This document shows positions 63,137-64,000 of a stretch of 64,000 bases of DNA, one piece after another. A model generated the notes under the pieces. It searched no databases, had not been told where the DNA came from, and saw only the letters and a list, made by a program, of their open reading frames with translations. Each line of letters begins with the position of its first letter. Positions within the stretch are counted from its first letter, which is position 1. The stretch is from Streptomyces varsoviensis (GTDB lineage Bacteria; Actinomycetota; Actinomycetes; Streptomycetales; Streptomycetaceae): positions 1 through 64,000 of the forward strand of contig NZ_JOBF01000016.1 of NCBI RefSeq assembly GCF_000718635.1, read 5' to 3'. The translations under genes and the position numbers were made by a program.

Positions 63137-64000
63137 CTAGAGACGGGGGTCGACCGGCTCGGACTCCAGGGCCAGTACCGCGAACACCGCCTCGTGCACC
63201 CGCCACAGCGGCTCGCCGTCCGCTATTCGGTCCAGCGCCTCAAGGCCGAGCGCGTATTCGCGCAGGGCGAGCGAGCGCTTGTGCCCCAGATGCCGTACGC
63301 GCAGCCGGTCCAGGTTCTCCGGGCGCGTGTACTCCGGGCCGTAGACGATGCGCAGGTACTCGCGACCCCGGCATTTGACGCCGGGCTGGGTGAGTCTGCC
63401 GTCCTCCCGGCGCACATACGCCTGGAGCGGCTTGACGACCATGCCCTCGCCGCCCGCCGCGGTCAGGTCGAGCCACCAGCGCACGCCCTCGGCGACCGAC
63501 GCCTCGTCCTCCGTGTCGACGACGAGCCGGCGCGTACGGGTCAGCAGCCCGCCGCCCTGCTCGCCCCGGTCGGCGTCGACAAGGCGGTCGAGCCACGCCA
63601 ACTGCTCGTCGTGCGGGACGGCGGCCAGGCTGCGCCCCTCGGCGGCCAGGATCTGGAACGGCGCGAGCCGCACGTCGGCCAGGCTCTCGACCGGCCAGCA
63701 GTAGCGCCGGTACGCCTCGGTGAACGCCGCCGCGTCGGCGGCCCGCTCGCGCTGGAGGCCGAGGAGGCCGGACACGTCCACGCCGCGCGCCGCCGCGGAC
63801 TCCAGGGCCGACAGCACGCCCGGGAAGACGGCGCGGGAGGCCGCGCCGACGGCCGCGTACTGATTGCGGAGCAGCCCGCCGGACTTCAGGGACCACGGCA
63901 TCAGCTCCGCGTCGAACAGCAGCCAGCCGGTGGCCAGCTCCTCCCACAGGCCCGCCGCGTCGACGGCGGCCCGCAGCCGCGCGAGGACGGCCTCGGTCCG
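63137..64000 (-). CDS. polynucleotide kinase-phosphatase Pnkp, C-terminal part (cut by window edge)
   Basis: The reading frame runs off the right edge; 287 residues are visible. They form the C-terminal end of the ligase-type adenylyltransferase domain of bacterial Pnkp. Blocks include ELATGWLLFDAELMPWSLKS, LLRNQYAAVGAAS, motif IV GGEGMVVKP, motif V-like QPGVKCRGREYLRIVYG and LRVRHLGHKRSLALREYALGLEAL. Complete Pnkp proteins carry 5'-kinase, 2',3'-phosphatase and ligase domains, and repair RNA with the methyltransferase Hen1. The start and first domains lie beyond 64000. A Met at 63901 is internal, not the start. Confidence 0.88.
   Translation of the reverse strand, partial: RTEAVLARLRAAVDAAGLWEELATGWLLFDAELMPWSLKSGGLLRNQYAAVGAASRAVFPGVLSALESAAARGVDVSGLLGLQRERAADAAAFTEAYRRYCWPVESLADVRLAPFQILAAEGRSLAAVPHDEQLAWLDRLVDADRGEQGGGLLTRTRRLVVDTEDEASVAEGVRWWLDLTAAGGEGMVVKPLQAYVRREDGRLTQPGVKCRGREYLRIVYGPEYTRPENLDRLRVRHLGHKRSLALREYALGLEALDRIADGEPLWRVHEAVFAVLALESEPVDPRL

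Overview
The window is chromosomal DNA from a high-GC actinomycete, almost certainly a Streptomyces. Third codon positions are nearly all G or C and GTG starts are common. Typical lineage families are present: XRE/DUF5753 with DUF397, an RsbW-like ATPase, a CGNR zinc finger, Rmf/CrpP, PaaX, and an Fe-box of the DmdR/IdeR type. I saw no rRNA, tRNA, CRISPR array, phage module or replication origin.

Layout. 1-5.4 kb: a secreted GH92 alpha-mannosidase behind a LacI-type operator, then a secreted beta-propeller protein. 5.6-9.0 kb: an epoxide hydrolase, and an MFS exporter divergent from a CGNR regulator. 9.4-14.8 kb: an FG-GAP propeller lipoprotein or anchored protein, a DUF5753/DUF397 pair, a decayed IS5-family element and 1.3 kb of repeat-rich DNA without genes. 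14.8-18.7 kb: an OmpR-type two-component system and an exported protein with two complete trypsin-like domains. 19-27.8 kb: aconitase, a His-rich small protein, three SDR enzymes, an EEP-fold hydrolase and a FUSC membrane protein. 28-32.2 kb: an iron-siderophore ABC importer under a clear Fe-box. 32.3-40 kb: a methyltransferase, a MarR/hydrolase pair, GNAT, an ABC-ATPase followed by a permease tail joined to a LuxR response regulator, a DUF1648/GntR pair, and an HTH-MurA fusion.

40.0-45.4 kb: five leftward genes (PhyH dioxygenase, GT4 glycosyltransferase, PIG-L deacetylase, MFS exporter, HAD phosphatase) that look like a small, possibly undescribed, amino-sugar or disaccharide biosynthetic operon. 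45.6-49.9 kb: long-form GAPDH, NAD-dependent formate dehydrogenase, a LysR regulator and a 54-residue Rmf/CrpP-like gene. 49.9-57.9 kb: an aromatic-CoA catabolic cluster (RidA, acyl-CoA dehydrogenase, aryl-CoA ligase, PaaX regulator, anthraniloyl/salicylyl-CoA hydroxylase-reductase, enoyl-CoA hydratase), with the same 14-bp operator-like motif in front of its two outward promoters. 58.1-62.6 kb: an RsbW-like ATPase, then amino acid permease, ornithine carbamoyltransferase and arginine deiminase (an arginine deiminase route without carbamate kinase here). The right edge cuts a Pnkp RNA-repair gene.

A theme across the window is short tandem repeats at gene ends. Where they lie inside coding sequence the units are mostly multiples of three (15, 18, 18, 21 bp) and add repeats to protein termini; outside genes they are usually not (8, 13, 16 bp).
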